Source of the DNA: Verrucomicrobiota bacterium
GTDB taxonomy: Bacteria; Verrucomicrobiota; Verrucomicrobiia; Opitutales; Opitutaceae
Direction of reading: 5' to 3'
DNA: 29,066 bases
NCBI GenBank assembly: GCA_023457715.1
Contig: JAEWKR010000195.1
Coordinates: forward strand, 1 to 29,066
The notes below the pieces were generated by a model, which made no database searches, had not been told where the DNA came from, and worked only from the letters and a program-made list of their open reading frames with translations. How positions within the stretch are numbered: the first letter of the stretch is position 1; each line of letters opens with the position of its first letter. A program made the position numbers and the translations under genes. Positions 7,241 through 14,620 of the stretch are shown one piece after another.

Positions 7241-8752
7241 ATGTCCTCTGTTGCTGAAAAGAAATCCGCCCGTCCGGCCACGCGCCGCGGCCGTCCCGCC
7301 CCCGAACTTATCTTTGGTGACCTGTGGGAGTTCGATCCGGCCCCCGAGACCGCGGATCCCAAGCTCAAGCCGCGCTACGAGCTGTTCATCAACGGCGAAT
7401 TCGTCGCGCCCAAGGGTGGAAAGTATTTCGACTCCATCAGCCCGGGCAACGAGCAGAAGCTGACGGAGCTCGCCCTTGGCGGGGCCGCCGACGTGGACGT
7501 CGCCTTTACCGCCGCGCGGAAGGCCTTCGACACGGTCTGGAGCCGGATGCCGGGCCGCGAGCGCGGGAAGTACATCTACCGGATTGCGCGGCTGCTGCAG
7601 GATCGCGCGCGCGAGTTCGCGGTCGCGGAGACCCTCGACAACGGCAAGCCGATCCGCGAGACGCGCGACTTCGACGTGCCCATGGCCGCGGCGCATTTCT
7701 TTTATCACGCGGGCTGGGCGGACAAGCTGGACTACCTGGCGCCGGGCCGCCGGGTCGCTCCACTGGGCGTGGTCGGGCAGGTGATTCCGTGGAACTTCCC
7801 GCTGCTGATGATGGCGTGGAAAATCGCCCCGGCGCTTGCCGCGGGCAACTGCGTCGTGATCAAGCCCGCCACCAACACGCCGCTGACGGCGATCAAGCTG
7901 GCGGAAATCTTCCGCGACGCGGGTTTGCCGGCGGGCGTGGTCAATGTGCTCACCGGCCCGGGCTCCACCGGCGGCTTGATCATGTCGCACCCGCTCGCCG
8001 CGAAAGTGGCGTTCACCGGCTCGACCGACGTCGGCAAGGTGATCATGCGCTCCATCGCGGACACCGACAAACGCATGACGATGGAACTCGGCGGCAAGGC
8101 GGCGAACATCGTGTTCGACGACGCGCCGCTTGACCAGGCCGTCGAGGGCATCGTGAACGGCATCTTTTTCAATCAGGGGCAGGTGTGCTGCGCCGGTTCC
8201 CGGCTGCTCGTGCAGGAATCGGTGGCGGGGAGCATTGTGGCCAAGCTCAAGCACCGGTTGCGCGTCCTGAAGGTCGGCGATCCGATGGACAAGAACACGG
8301 ATGTCGGCGCGATCGTGTCGAAGAGCCAGCTCGACTCCATTCAGGGGTATCTCGACGTGGGCGTCCGCGAGGGCGCCGAGCTTTGGCAGCCGCCGTTCCG
8401 CCGCCCGGCGAAGGGTTTCTACCTGCCGCCGACGCTCTTCACGGACGTCACGATGAGCCATCGCATCGCGCGCGAGGAGATCTTCGGGCCCGTGCTCTCG
8501 ATCCTGACCTTCCGCACCGTCGACGAGGCGATCGAAAAGGCCAACAACACCGAGTACGGCCTCAGCGCCGGCGTCTGGACGGACAAGGGCTCGCGCATCC
8601 TGAAGATGTCCACGGAGCTGAAGGCCGGCGTGGTCTGGGCGAACACGTTCAACAAGTTCGACCCCACGTCACCGTTTGGTGGTTACAAGGAAAGCGGCTT
8701 CGGCCGCGAAGGCGGCCGCCAAGGCCTCCTCGACTACGCCAGACTGGTCTGA
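7241..8752 (+). CDS. NAD(P)+-dependent aldehyde dehydrogenase (catalytic, ALDH16-like partner)
   Basis: Full-length aldehyde dehydrogenase, 503 aa, cytosolic. The NAD-binding domain shows IPWNFP (N185) and IKPATNTP (K208). Catalytic residues are E282 in MELGGKAANIVF and C316 in NQGQVCCAGSR. The REEIFGPVLS segment and the C-terminal FGGYKESGFGREGG are intact. The first 45 residues are a basic, proline-rich extension. The gene follows deoC with a repeat element between, so oxidation of DeoC-derived acetaldehyde to acetate is the likely job. A catalytically dead half-length homologue at 10683 may be its partner, as in two-domain ALDH16 proteins. Enzyme class is certain; substrate is inferred from context. 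Confidence 0.95.
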   Translation: MSSVAEKKSARPATRRGRPAPELIFGDLWEFDPAPETADPKLKPRYELFINGEFVAPKGGKYFDSISPGNEQKLTELALGGAADVDVAFTAARKAFDTVWSRMPGRERGKYIYRIARLLQDRAREFAVAETLDNGKPIRETRDFDVPMAAAHFFYHAGWADKLDYLAPGRRVAPLGVVGQVIPWNFPLLMMAWKIAPALAAGNCVVIKPATNTPLTAIKLAEIFRDAGLPAGVVNVLTGPGSTGGLIMSHPLAAKVAFTGSTDVGKVIMRSIADTDKRMTMELGGKAANIVFDDAPLDQAVEGIVNGIFFNQGQVCCAGSRLLVQESVAGSIVAKLKHRLRVLKVGDPMDKNTDVGAIVSKSQLDSIQGYLDVGVREGAELWQPPFRRPAKGFYLPPTLFTDVTMSHRIAREEIFGPVLSILTFRTVDEAIEKANNTEYGLSAGVWTDKGSRILKMSTELKAGVVWANTFNKFDPTSPFGGYKESGFGREGGRQGLLDYARLV

Positions 8753-8764
8753 GTCGAGCCTACC

Positions 8765-9191
8765 AACCACAGATGGACACAGATGAACACAGATCAGAAG
8801 GTCCGGAGGCAGAACTGACCTACCAGATCATCGGGTGTGCCATGGAGATCATGAACGAGCTCGGACACGGGTTTCATGAGAAGCCGTATGAAAACGCAAT
8901 GGTGCGAGAATTGTCCCTGCGGAAGATTTCATTCCACCAGCAGCCGCGCTACGAGATCGGTTACAAGGGGGCGGTCGTCGGCGAATATATCCCTGATCTC
9001 GTCGTCGCCGGTCGCGTGGTGGTGGACGCCAAAGTGGTTGAGCGGATCTCTGACCACGAGCGTGGCCAGATGTTGAACTACCTCAAAGTCACCAAGCATC
9101 GGGTGGGATTGATCATCAACTTCAGGCGCGCACGTCTGGAGTGGGAGCGCGTCGTGCTCTGATCTGAGTCCATCTGTGTTCATCTGTGGTT
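8765..9191 (+). mobile_element. IR-flanked GxxExxY cassette
   Basis: Left arm 8765-8798 reads AACCACAGATGGACACAGAT and continues with further ACAGAT words to ATCAGA. Right arm 9158-9191 is its near-complete reverse complement (TCTGATCTGAGTCCATCTGT and on to CATCTGTGGTT). The only content is the GxxExxY gene, whose ATG (8773) lies in the left arm and whose TGA (9160-9162) lies in the right arm. The cassette is wedged between the aldehyde dehydrogenase and the transporter. No transposase is present. I infer a mobile or formerly mobile unit. Confidence 0.7.
8773..9162 (+). CDS. GxxExxY family protein
   Basis: A 129-aa protein of the GxxExxY family, named for the motif seen here as GFHEKPY (G33, E36, Y39). 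The segment PDLVVAGRVVVDAKVVE (D75, D85, K87) resembles a PD-(D/E)xK nuclease core; whether it cleaves nucleic acid is not established. Residues 1-8 (MDTDEHRS) are encoded by the repeat arm, so the N-terminus comes directly from the flanking word repeat. An open frame continues further upstream into the aldehyde dehydrogenase in another frame, but the ATG at 8773 is the sensible start. It has its own flanking inverted repeats and no functional link to its neighbours. Confidence 0.9.
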   Translation: MDTDEHRSEGPEAELTYQIIGCAMEIMNELGHGFHEKPYENAMVRELSLRKISFHQQPRYEIGYKGAVVGEYIPDLVVAGRVVVDAKVVERISDHERGQMLNYLKVTKHRVGLIINFRRARLEWERVVL

Positions 9192-9201
9192 AATTTATTC
9201 C

Positions 9202-10599
9202 ATGTCTAAGCAAGGTTACTCCACCACCCCGGTAGAAACGGACAGGATGCCGCCGGGCATTCCGTATATCGTCGGCAACGAAGCGGCCGAGCGGTTTAAT
9301 TATTACGGGATGCGCGCCATCCTGGTGGTGTTCATGACGCAGCACCTGATGGATCGGAGCGGTGCGCTGGCGCCGATGACCGATACGCAGGCCGCGTTCT
9401 GGTTCCACGTCTTCAATTTCGCCAACTATGCGCTGCCGGTCTGCGGCGCGATTCTGGCCGACGCGTTCTGGGGCAAGTACAAGACGATATTCTGGATCTC
9501 GATCGTGTACTGCCTCGGCAGCCTGGTCCTCGCCATCGACCACACCCGGCTCGGGCTGGCGCTTGGGCTGACGCTCATCGCGGTGGGTTCCGGCGGCATC
9601 AAGCCGTGCGTGTCCGCCAACGTCGGCGACCAGTTCGGCCAGAAGAACCAGCACCTGATGTCGCGCGCCTTCGGGTGGTTCTACTTCTCGATCAACGCCG
9701 GCTCGTTCATCTCCATCTTTCTCACCCCGATTCTGCTGCGCGACTTCGGGCCGGCGGCGGCCTTTGGCGTCCCGGCGCTCTTGATGGTGGTGGCGACCAT
9801 CGTGTTCTGGGCGGGACGCCGGAAATTCGTGCACGTGCCCCCGATGGGGAAGGCCTACTTTGCCCGGACGTTCAATCGCGAAGGCGTCTCCCTGCTGCTG
9901 CGCCTGACGTCCATCTTCGTCTTCGTCGCGATCTTCTGGTCCCTCTGGGATCAGACGGGCGGCGAGTGGGTGCTGCAGGCGGAGAAGATGAACCGCAACA
10001 TCGACCTCTTCGGCTGGCACTGGGAGGTGCTCTCCTCACAGGTCCAGGCAGTGAATGCGATCTTCGTCCTGCTGTTCATTCCGCTCTTCCAGTACGTCGT
10101 GTATCCCCTGGTGGATCGGGTCTTCAAACTGACCCCGTTGCGCAAGATCGGTCTCGGCCTGCTCGTGGCCGGTTCGGCCTTCATGGTCAGCGCCTGGATC
10201 GAGGTGCTCATCGGCCGCGGCGAGGTGCCGCACATTGCGTGGCAGATGCCGGCCTATGCGCTCATCACCGCCGCCGAGGTCATGGTTTCGATCACCTGTC
10301 TCGAGTTTGCTTATACGCAGGCGCCGCGCCACATGAAGGCCATGGTGCAGGCGCTATACCTGCTCTCGATCGCCTCGGGCAACGGCATCACCGCGCTGTT
10401 CCACCTGGTCACAATGAACCCGGATGGGACTTCCAAGCTGCATGGTTCGGAGTTCTACATGTTCTTCTCGGCGCTCTCGATCGGCTGCGTGCTGATTTAC
10501 GTCTTCGTGGCAAAACGCTACAAGGAAGCCCCGGCGCAGCTGGCCGGCCCGACTACGCCGCCGCCGCCCCCACCGACCAACGCCCCGCAAGGCACGTAA
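9202..10599 (+). CDS. POT/PTR-family proton-dependent oligopeptide transporter
   Basis: Major-facilitator-superfamily importer of di- and tripeptides coupled to protons, in the inner membrane. It is 465 aa with about 12 hydrophobic segments. Family signatures are NEAAERFNYYGMRAI (26-40, the ExxERFxYYG proton-coupling motif), GSGGIKPCVSANVGDQF (about 133-149) and FGWFYFSINAGSFIS (about 155-169, the FYxxINxG signature). The C-terminus is a short tail rich in proline and threonine (PTTPPPPPPTNAP). The ATG at 9202 is 10 nt after the end of the GxxExxY cassette, so the promoter may have been displaced or supplied by that insertion. A word-repeat element begins at its stop codon. Confidence 0.94.
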   Translation: MSKQGYSTTPVETDRMPPGIPYIVGNEAAERFNYYGMRAILVVFMTQHLMDRSGALAPMTDTQAAFWFHVFNFANYALPVCGAILADAFWGKYKTIFWISIVYCLGSLVLAIDHTRLGLALGLTLIAVGSGGIKPCVSANVGDQFGQKNQHLMSRAFGWFYFSINAGSFISIFLTPILLRDFGPAAAFGVPALLMVVATIVFWAGRRKFVHVPPMGKAYFARTFNREGVSLLLRLTSIFVFVAIFWSLWDQTGGEWVLQAEKMNRNIDLFGWHWEVLSSQVQAVNAIFVLLFIPLFQYVVYPLVDRVFKLTPLRKIGLGLLVAGSAFMVSAWIEVLIGRGEVPHIAWQMPAYALITAAEVMVSITCLEFAYTQAPRHMKAMVQALYLLSIASGNGITALFHLVTMNPDGTSKLHGSEFYMFFSALSIGCVLIYVFVAKRYKEAPAQLAGPTTPPPPPPTNAPQGT

Positions 10600-10676
10600 G
10601 AAGTGAAAGTGAGAGTGAGAGTGAAAGGGGTCACCCTCGCCATCTCACTTTCACTTTCCCTTTCCCTTTCCCTTTA
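10600..10676. repeat. Inverted word-repeat element (AAGTGAGAGTG family), copy 1
   Basis: Starting at the base after the transporter stop codon, the left arm 10600-10630 is AAGTGAAAGTGAGAGTGAGA followed by GTGAAAGG. The right arm 10644-10676 reads CTCACTTTCACTTTCCC followed by TTTCCC words. It ends 6 nt before the ATG of the half-length aldehyde dehydrogenase. Related copies are at 18330-18438 and, left arm only, at 23781-23815. Confidence 0.85.
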
Positions 10677-10682
10677 ACTCCC

Positions 10683-11543
10683 ATGACTCGACTGCCAATT
10701 ACCAAGACGCCGAAGCCGTATGTTGGCGGCGCTTTCATCCGCTCGGAAAGTGGCCGCACCTTCCCGGTCCACGACGCGTCGGGCGCCTTCTTTGCCAACA
10801 TGCCGCAGTGCACCCGGAAGGACCTGCGCAACGCCGTCGAGGCGGCGGCGAAGGCGGGCCCGGGCTGGGCGAAACGCACGGCGTACAACCGCGGCCAGAT
10901 TCTTTACCGGCTGGGAGAGATGCTGGAAGCGCGCCGCCAGGAGATGGCCGACACGCTCGCGACGTTCGGCCAGACGAAGCAGGCGGCGGCACGCGAGGTC
11001 GATACCACCATCGACCGCCTCGTGTACTACGCTGGGTGGACCGACAAGTACGAGCAGCTGCTCGGCAATGTGAATCCGGTCGCGGCGCCGTATTTCAACT
11101 TCACGGTCACGGATCCCATGGGCGTCGTGGGCGTGATCGCCCCCGATCAGCCTTCACTGCTGGCGTTGGTCTCGTTGTTCGTGCCCGTGATTGTCAGCGG
11201 CAACACCGTCGTGGCGCTGGCCTCCGAGTCGACGCCGTACCCCGCCGTCCTCTTGGGGGAAATGCTGGCGACAAGCGATCTGCCTGGCGGCGTGGTGAAT
11301 ATTCTGACCGGGTTCCGGAAAGAGTTGGTGCCAACCTTCGCCACCCACGAGCACCTGCGTGCGCTCAGCGCCGTTGCGGGACCCGAGGACCGCAAGGCCC
11401 TGCGGCTCGGAGCGGCGGAAAGCGTCAAGCGCGTCCATTTCACGGACGCCAAAACGGACTGGTTTTCCGACGGCGCCCAGAGCCTCTACGCCATCCGCGA
11501 TTTCGTGGAGTTCAAGACCACCTGGCACCCCATTGGCGCATAG
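10683..11543 (+). CDS. Catalytically dead half-length aldehyde dehydrogenase (ALDH16 C-terminal-domain type)
   Basis: A 286-aa protein that covers only the NAD-binding half of an aldehyde dehydrogenase. The PWNFP position reads APDQP (153-157), the nucleotide-binding lysine of IKPA is replaced (VALASEST), and the sequence ends before the catalytic glutamate and cysteine regions. It is not a broken gene, since its C-terminus has its own ordered ending (DAKTDWF, FKTTWHPIGA). Such truncated domains form the C-terminal half of two-domain ALDH16 enzymes, where they act structurally. I infer that it pairs with the active enzyme at 7241. The two genes are separated by the GxxExxY cassette and the transporter. 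Confidence 0.85.
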   Translation: MTRLPITKTPKPYVGGAFIRSESGRTFPVHDASGAFFANMPQCTRKDLRNAVEAAAKAGPGWAKRTAYNRGQILYRLGEMLEARRQEMADTLATFGQTKQAAAREVDTTIDRLVYYAGWTDKYEQLLGNVNPVAAPYFNFTVTDPMGVVGVIAPDQPSLLALVSLFVPVIVSGNTVVALASESTPYPAVLLGEMLATSDLPGGVVNILTGFRKELVPTFATHEHLRALSAVAGPEDRKALRLGAAESVKRVHFTDAKTDWFSDGAQSLYAIRDFVEFKTTWHPIGA

Positions 11544-11569
11544 GGCGAGGCGGAGCTTGGATGCGCGGA

Positions 11570-11746
11570 AAAATCCCAAACGCCAAACTCCAAACGCCAA
11601 AGAAATCCCAGGGCGCAAAACCCAAAGAAGGCGGGAAAAGCGCTCCGCCCCGGGGGAGGGCGGTGCTTCAGCCCGCCATTTTTTGGCCGTTTTGTGATTT
11701 GACCCTTCATTGGCGTTTGTGATTTGGCGTTTGGAGTTTGCCGCGC
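11570..11746. repeat. Inverted word-repeat element (AAACGCCAAA family) with GC-rich core
   Basis: Left arm 11570-11622 contains AAACTCCAAACGCCAAA and related words; right arm 11709-11746 contains the reverse complement TTTGGCGTTTGGAGTTT plus a second GGCGTTTG word and the outer CGCGC. The core (about 11640-11670) has its own palindrome, GCTCCGCCC facing GGGCGGTGC. It fills most of the 271-nt gap between the half-length aldehyde dehydrogenase and the DUF748 gene; I see no ORF with protein-like composition there. Confidence 0.8.
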
Positions 11747-11814
11747 AGCGGCTCGGGTGGGTCTGCGCCCCATGACCCGCACGCGCCGCCGCCTTCGAGG
11801 TCCATGGGCACACC

Positions 11815-13029
11815 ATGGATGCGAAAACCCAGGGCACCGTGCACCATCGGCGGCGTTGGCCGCGGCGGTTTGTGTATTTTCTGGGCACGATCATCGTCCT
11901 GCTGGTCGCGCTCCGGTTGGCCCTGCCTTCCCTGATTCGCAACCAGATCAACGATCGCCTGGCCGACATCCCTGGCTATCGCGGCCATCTGGATCACGTG
12001 ACGCTCAGTCTCTGGCGCGGCGCCTACGCGTTGAACGGACTCAGCATCTTCAAGCGCGACGGCGAACGCGAATCCCCGTTCTTTTCACTCAAGCGCATGG
12101 ATCTCTCTCTCGCCTGGCGCGACCTCCTGCACGGGAAGTTCGTCAGCGATATCGTCATGGTGCAGCCGGAACTCATCATTGCGCAGGGACCGACGCCGGA
12201 AAGCACCCAGGATGACACCGACCGGCGCTGGCAGGCGGTGCTGGAGGATATCGTTCCGATCGATATCCAGCATTTCAAGGTGGAGCACGGGATCGTGCGT
12301 TATATCGACGACACCAAATCGCCCCGCGTGGACCTGTTTCTCAAGAACATGCAGTTGGTCGCGACCGGCCTGAAGAACCGTCCGGAGGAGACCGACGAGG
12401 AGTTCCCCGCGAAGATCCAGGCGCAGGGCGACACCTTGGGCGAGGGTCGTCTCAACCTGCTGGTGGAGGCCGAGCCGCTCGCCGCCCAGCCTCACTTCCA
12501 CCTCAGCTTCAAACTGACGGGTCTGAATCTGCCGGCTCTCAACGAATCGATGCGCGCCATGGCCAACGTCGAGGTGAAGAAGGGCGTCTTCGACCTCGTC
12601 GTCGAGATGGCCGGCAAGGACGGCGCGTTCCAAGGTTACGTGAAGCCGTTCTTTACCGACCTCGATTTCAAGGTGAACGAGGAGAAACGCGGCAACCCCT
12701 TGGCCCACCTCTGGGAAAAAATCGTGTCCGGCGTCGCCTGGCTGGTGAAGAACAAGGATCGCGACCAGGTGGCCACCCGGGTGCCCTTCCAAGGCGAGTT
12801 CGGCGACCCGCAGATCGGGCTGTGGGCCACGATCCGCAATCTCTTCCGCCACGGTTTTGTCCGCGCCTTCAACCCCGTCGTCGAAGGCTCGGTTGACCCG
12901 GACGAGGTGCCGCCGGCCGACGAGGTGTCGGGCCGCGCCGGCCCCGCCGCGAAACGCGAGGCTCAGGAAAAACTGGAGCGGAAAAACGACGAAGCTGCCG
13001 AGAAGTCAGGCCCCGGGAAAACGAACTAG
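11815..13029 (+). CDS. DUF748/AsmA-like envelope protein
   Basis: A 404-aa protein with a basic N-terminus (RRRWPRR), one membrane anchor (about 19-40) and a long beta-rich periplasmic part. It has the layout of DUF748/AsmA-type proteins: LSLWRGAYALNGLSIFK, then SLKRMDLSLAWRDLLHGKFVSDIVMVQPEL, which matches repeated early segments of that family. The last 45 residues are a charged low-complexity tail (KREAQEKLERKNDEAAEK). AsmA-like proteins bridge the inner and outer membranes and are linked to lipid transport; a similar role here is inference. It precedes the outer-membrane/cupredoxin/cyclase unit by 98 nt, so co-transcription is possible but unproven. Confidence 0.8.
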   Translation: MDAKTQGTVHHRRRWPRRFVYFLGTIIVLLVALRLALPSLIRNQINDRLADIPGYRGHLDHVTLSLWRGAYALNGLSIFKRDGERESPFFSLKRMDLSLAWRDLLHGKFVSDIVMVQPELIIAQGPTPESTQDDTDRRWQAVLEDIVPIDIQHFKVEHGIVRYIDDTKSPRVDLFLKNMQLVATGLKNRPEETDEEFPAKIQAQGDTLGEGRLNLLVEAEPLAAQPHFHLSFKLTGLNLPALNESMRAMANVEVKKGVFDLVVEMAGKDGAFQGYVKPFFTDLDFKVNEEKRGNPLAHLWEKIVSGVAWLVKNKDRDQVATRVPFQGEFGDPQIGLWATIRNLFRHGFVRAFNPVVEGSVDPDEVPPADEVSGRAGPAAKREAQEKLERKNDEAAEKSGPGKTN

Positions 13030-13054
13030 CTCCCCCACGTACCACCGGGGGGAG
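13030..13054 (+). terminator. GC hairpin after the DUF748 stop codon
   Basis: CTCCCCC (13030-13036) pairs with GGGGGAG (13048-13054) around an 11-nt loop, directly after the TAG. No T-tract follows, so intrinsic termination is uncertain; it may protect the 3' end instead. Confidence 0.4.
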
Positions 13055-13127
13055 GGCGGACGGGGGCGGCTCGCTCGGGGCGTAGTTCGCGCTTGGCACT
13101 CTGCGGGGTTCCGGCTTTTCAGGGCCG

Positions 13128-13967
13128 GTGTTCCTGCGCCGTTTGCTCGTTTCCCTCGCCGCCGCCCTCATGGGGGCCGCGACCCTTGCCGCCGAGGCGC
13201 GGCGCAGCGTCGCGCTCGACGTGACCTGGCAGGATAATCTCACCAACGCCGAACGTGCCGGCGACCGGTTCGACGGCCTCGTGCTGGGCGCCACGGCACG
13301 GCAGGGTCTCGTCCGCCGGCTGCCGGGCAACCACGTGTTCACGCCGGAGGCGCAGGTACGGGTCGAGTGGGTGCCCGAGGTCAGCGGCCTGTCCGCCGCC
13401 GCCGTTGGCGGAACGCTCGGCTGGCAGCGTAAGATGGGGCTGGGCCGTCGTCCGATCGTGACTGCGGCGGCGGGTGCGCAGGGAGTGGTCACCCGCGAGC
13501 GCGATCGCCAGGGGGTCGAGATCTCCGGCCGCGTTGGCGTGCAGCAGCGGCTGGCTTCGGCGCTGCGCGCGGATGCCAATGTCGAACTGCTGCGCCGGGT
13601 CGCCCGGGAAACGGTGTTTGATCGCACGGTGCGGCGTGGCGCCGTCCAGCTGCACTGGGATGTGGCCCCGCGAGCCACCCTGTCCGTCCACGGCTTTGTT
13701 CAGACCGGATCGGCTTTGTCCCACGCGACCCCGCCCCGACCTGACCTGGTTGCGCTCGCGCGCACCCGGCTGCCGGTCACGACCTTCGGCCGGCCGATGG
13801 TCGCGTATGCGTTGCGCGCCCGGACCGCGGGGTACGGCCTCGCCGGCGCGTTCGAACTCACGCCCGCCCTGGCTTTGCGCGGCGCGTGGGAGCACGCCGA
13901 CACCCGCCGCGGGCCGCTCCGGTATCGAAACCAACTTGTGTCCGCCAGTCTCGTGCACCAGTTCTAG
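13128..13967 (+). CDS. Predicted outer-membrane beta-barrel protein
   Basis: A 279-aa exported protein with a signal peptide (about 1-21: FLRRLLVSLAAALMGAATLA) and many alternating amphipathic strands. It ends in LVSASLVHQF, a terminal phenylalanine typical of proteins inserted by the BAM complex. The start is the GTG at 13128, chosen because it begins right at the signal peptide. I do not recognise a named family. The next gene starts 3 nt after its stop and the cyclase 2 nt after that, so the three form one operon. It probably provides the outer-membrane part of that system; ligand or pore function is unknown. Confidence 0.75.
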   Translation: MFLRRLLVSLAAALMGAATLAAEARRSVALDVTWQDNLTNAERAGDRFDGLVLGATARQGLVRRLPGNHVFTPEAQVRVEWVPEVSGLSAAAVGGTLGWQRKMGLGRRPIVTAAAGAQGVVTRERDRQGVEISGRVGVQQRLASALRADANVELLRRVARETVFDRTVRRGAVQLHWDVAPRATLSVHGFVQTGSALSHATPPRPDLVALARTRLPVTTFGRPMVAYALRARTAGYGLAGAFELTPALALRGAWEHADTRRGPLRYRNQLVSASLVHQF

Positions 13968-13970
13968 GCC

Positions 13971-14618
13971 GTGTTCCCCCGAATTCCGGCGCTGCTCCTC
14001 GCCCTCGCGACGGGCGCCGCCTCCACCCTGATGGCAGCCGACGTCGTGGTGATTGTCCGCGACGCGAAAGGTCAGCCGGTACGCGACGCCGTGGTCTCGG
14101 TGCTCCCCCTGAGCGGCCCCGCGGCCACTGCCCGCGCCACCGCGAAGGTCGAGATCGAACAGCGGGGCCAGGAGTTTCACCCCTACGTCACGGTCGTGCA
14201 GACGGGAACGACAGTCGGGTTTCCGAACCGCGACTCCGTTGAGCATCATCTCTATTCGGAGGCGGCGGCGAAGCGCTTCGAAGTGCCGCTGTATGCGCCG
14301 GGGCGTGAAGAGGCGCTCGTTTTCGACCGCCCTGGCATCGTTCCCATGGGGTGCAACATCCACGACTGGATGGTGGCGTATCTTGTGGTGGTGGATACGC
14401 CCTGGTTCCTGCGGTCCGATGCCAACGGGGAGGGCCGGATTGCGTCGGTGCCGCCGGGACGCTACCGGGCGGACGTCTGGCACCCGCGGCTGGGTCGGAC
14501 CCTGCAGCGGGAGGTGGAGGTGCGCGAGGACGCGGCGTTGCTGGAGTTCAGCCTCCCCTTGAAGCCGGACCGGCGCGTCCGCCGCGGGGCGGACACGGGG
14601 TCCCAAGGGTACCGCTGA
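13971..14618 (+). CDS. Periplasmic cupredoxin-like (methylamine-utilization-type) protein
   Basis: A 215-aa exported protein with a signal peptide ending near residue 22 (TLMAAD). The centre has a blue-copper pattern. FPNRDSVEHHLYS supplies the N-terminal histidine (H92 or H93), and GCNIHDWM gives C128, H131 and M134 in the C-x2-H-x2-M arrangement of plastocyanin-type sites. A carboxypeptidase-regulatory-like beta fold (about 145-190, ending in DVWHPRLG) follows. Proteins of this type are often annotated as methylamine utilization proteins, but no methylamine pathway is present here. The GTG start at 13971 is 3 nt after the upstream stop. Being in one operon with a sensor cyclase, it may report copper or redox state; this is inference. 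Confidence 0.8.
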   Translation: MFPRIPALLLALATGAASTLMAADVVVIVRDAKGQPVRDAVVSVLPLSGPAATARATAKVEIEQRGQEFHPYVTVVQTGTTVGFPNRDSVEHHLYSEAAAKRFEVPLYAPGREEALVFDRPGIVPMGCNIHDWMVAYLVVVDTPWFLRSDANGEGRIASVPPGRYRADVWHPRLGRTLQREVEVREDAALLEFSLPLKPDRRVRRGADTGSQGYR

Positions 14619-14620
14619 CC

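Noticed and set aside
6374..8461. 695-codon open frame on the minus strand opposite deoC and the aldehyde dehydrogenase
   Set aside because: It is antisense to two certain genes, has Arg/His/Gly-rich low-information composition, and arises from the GC-rich third positions of the real genes.
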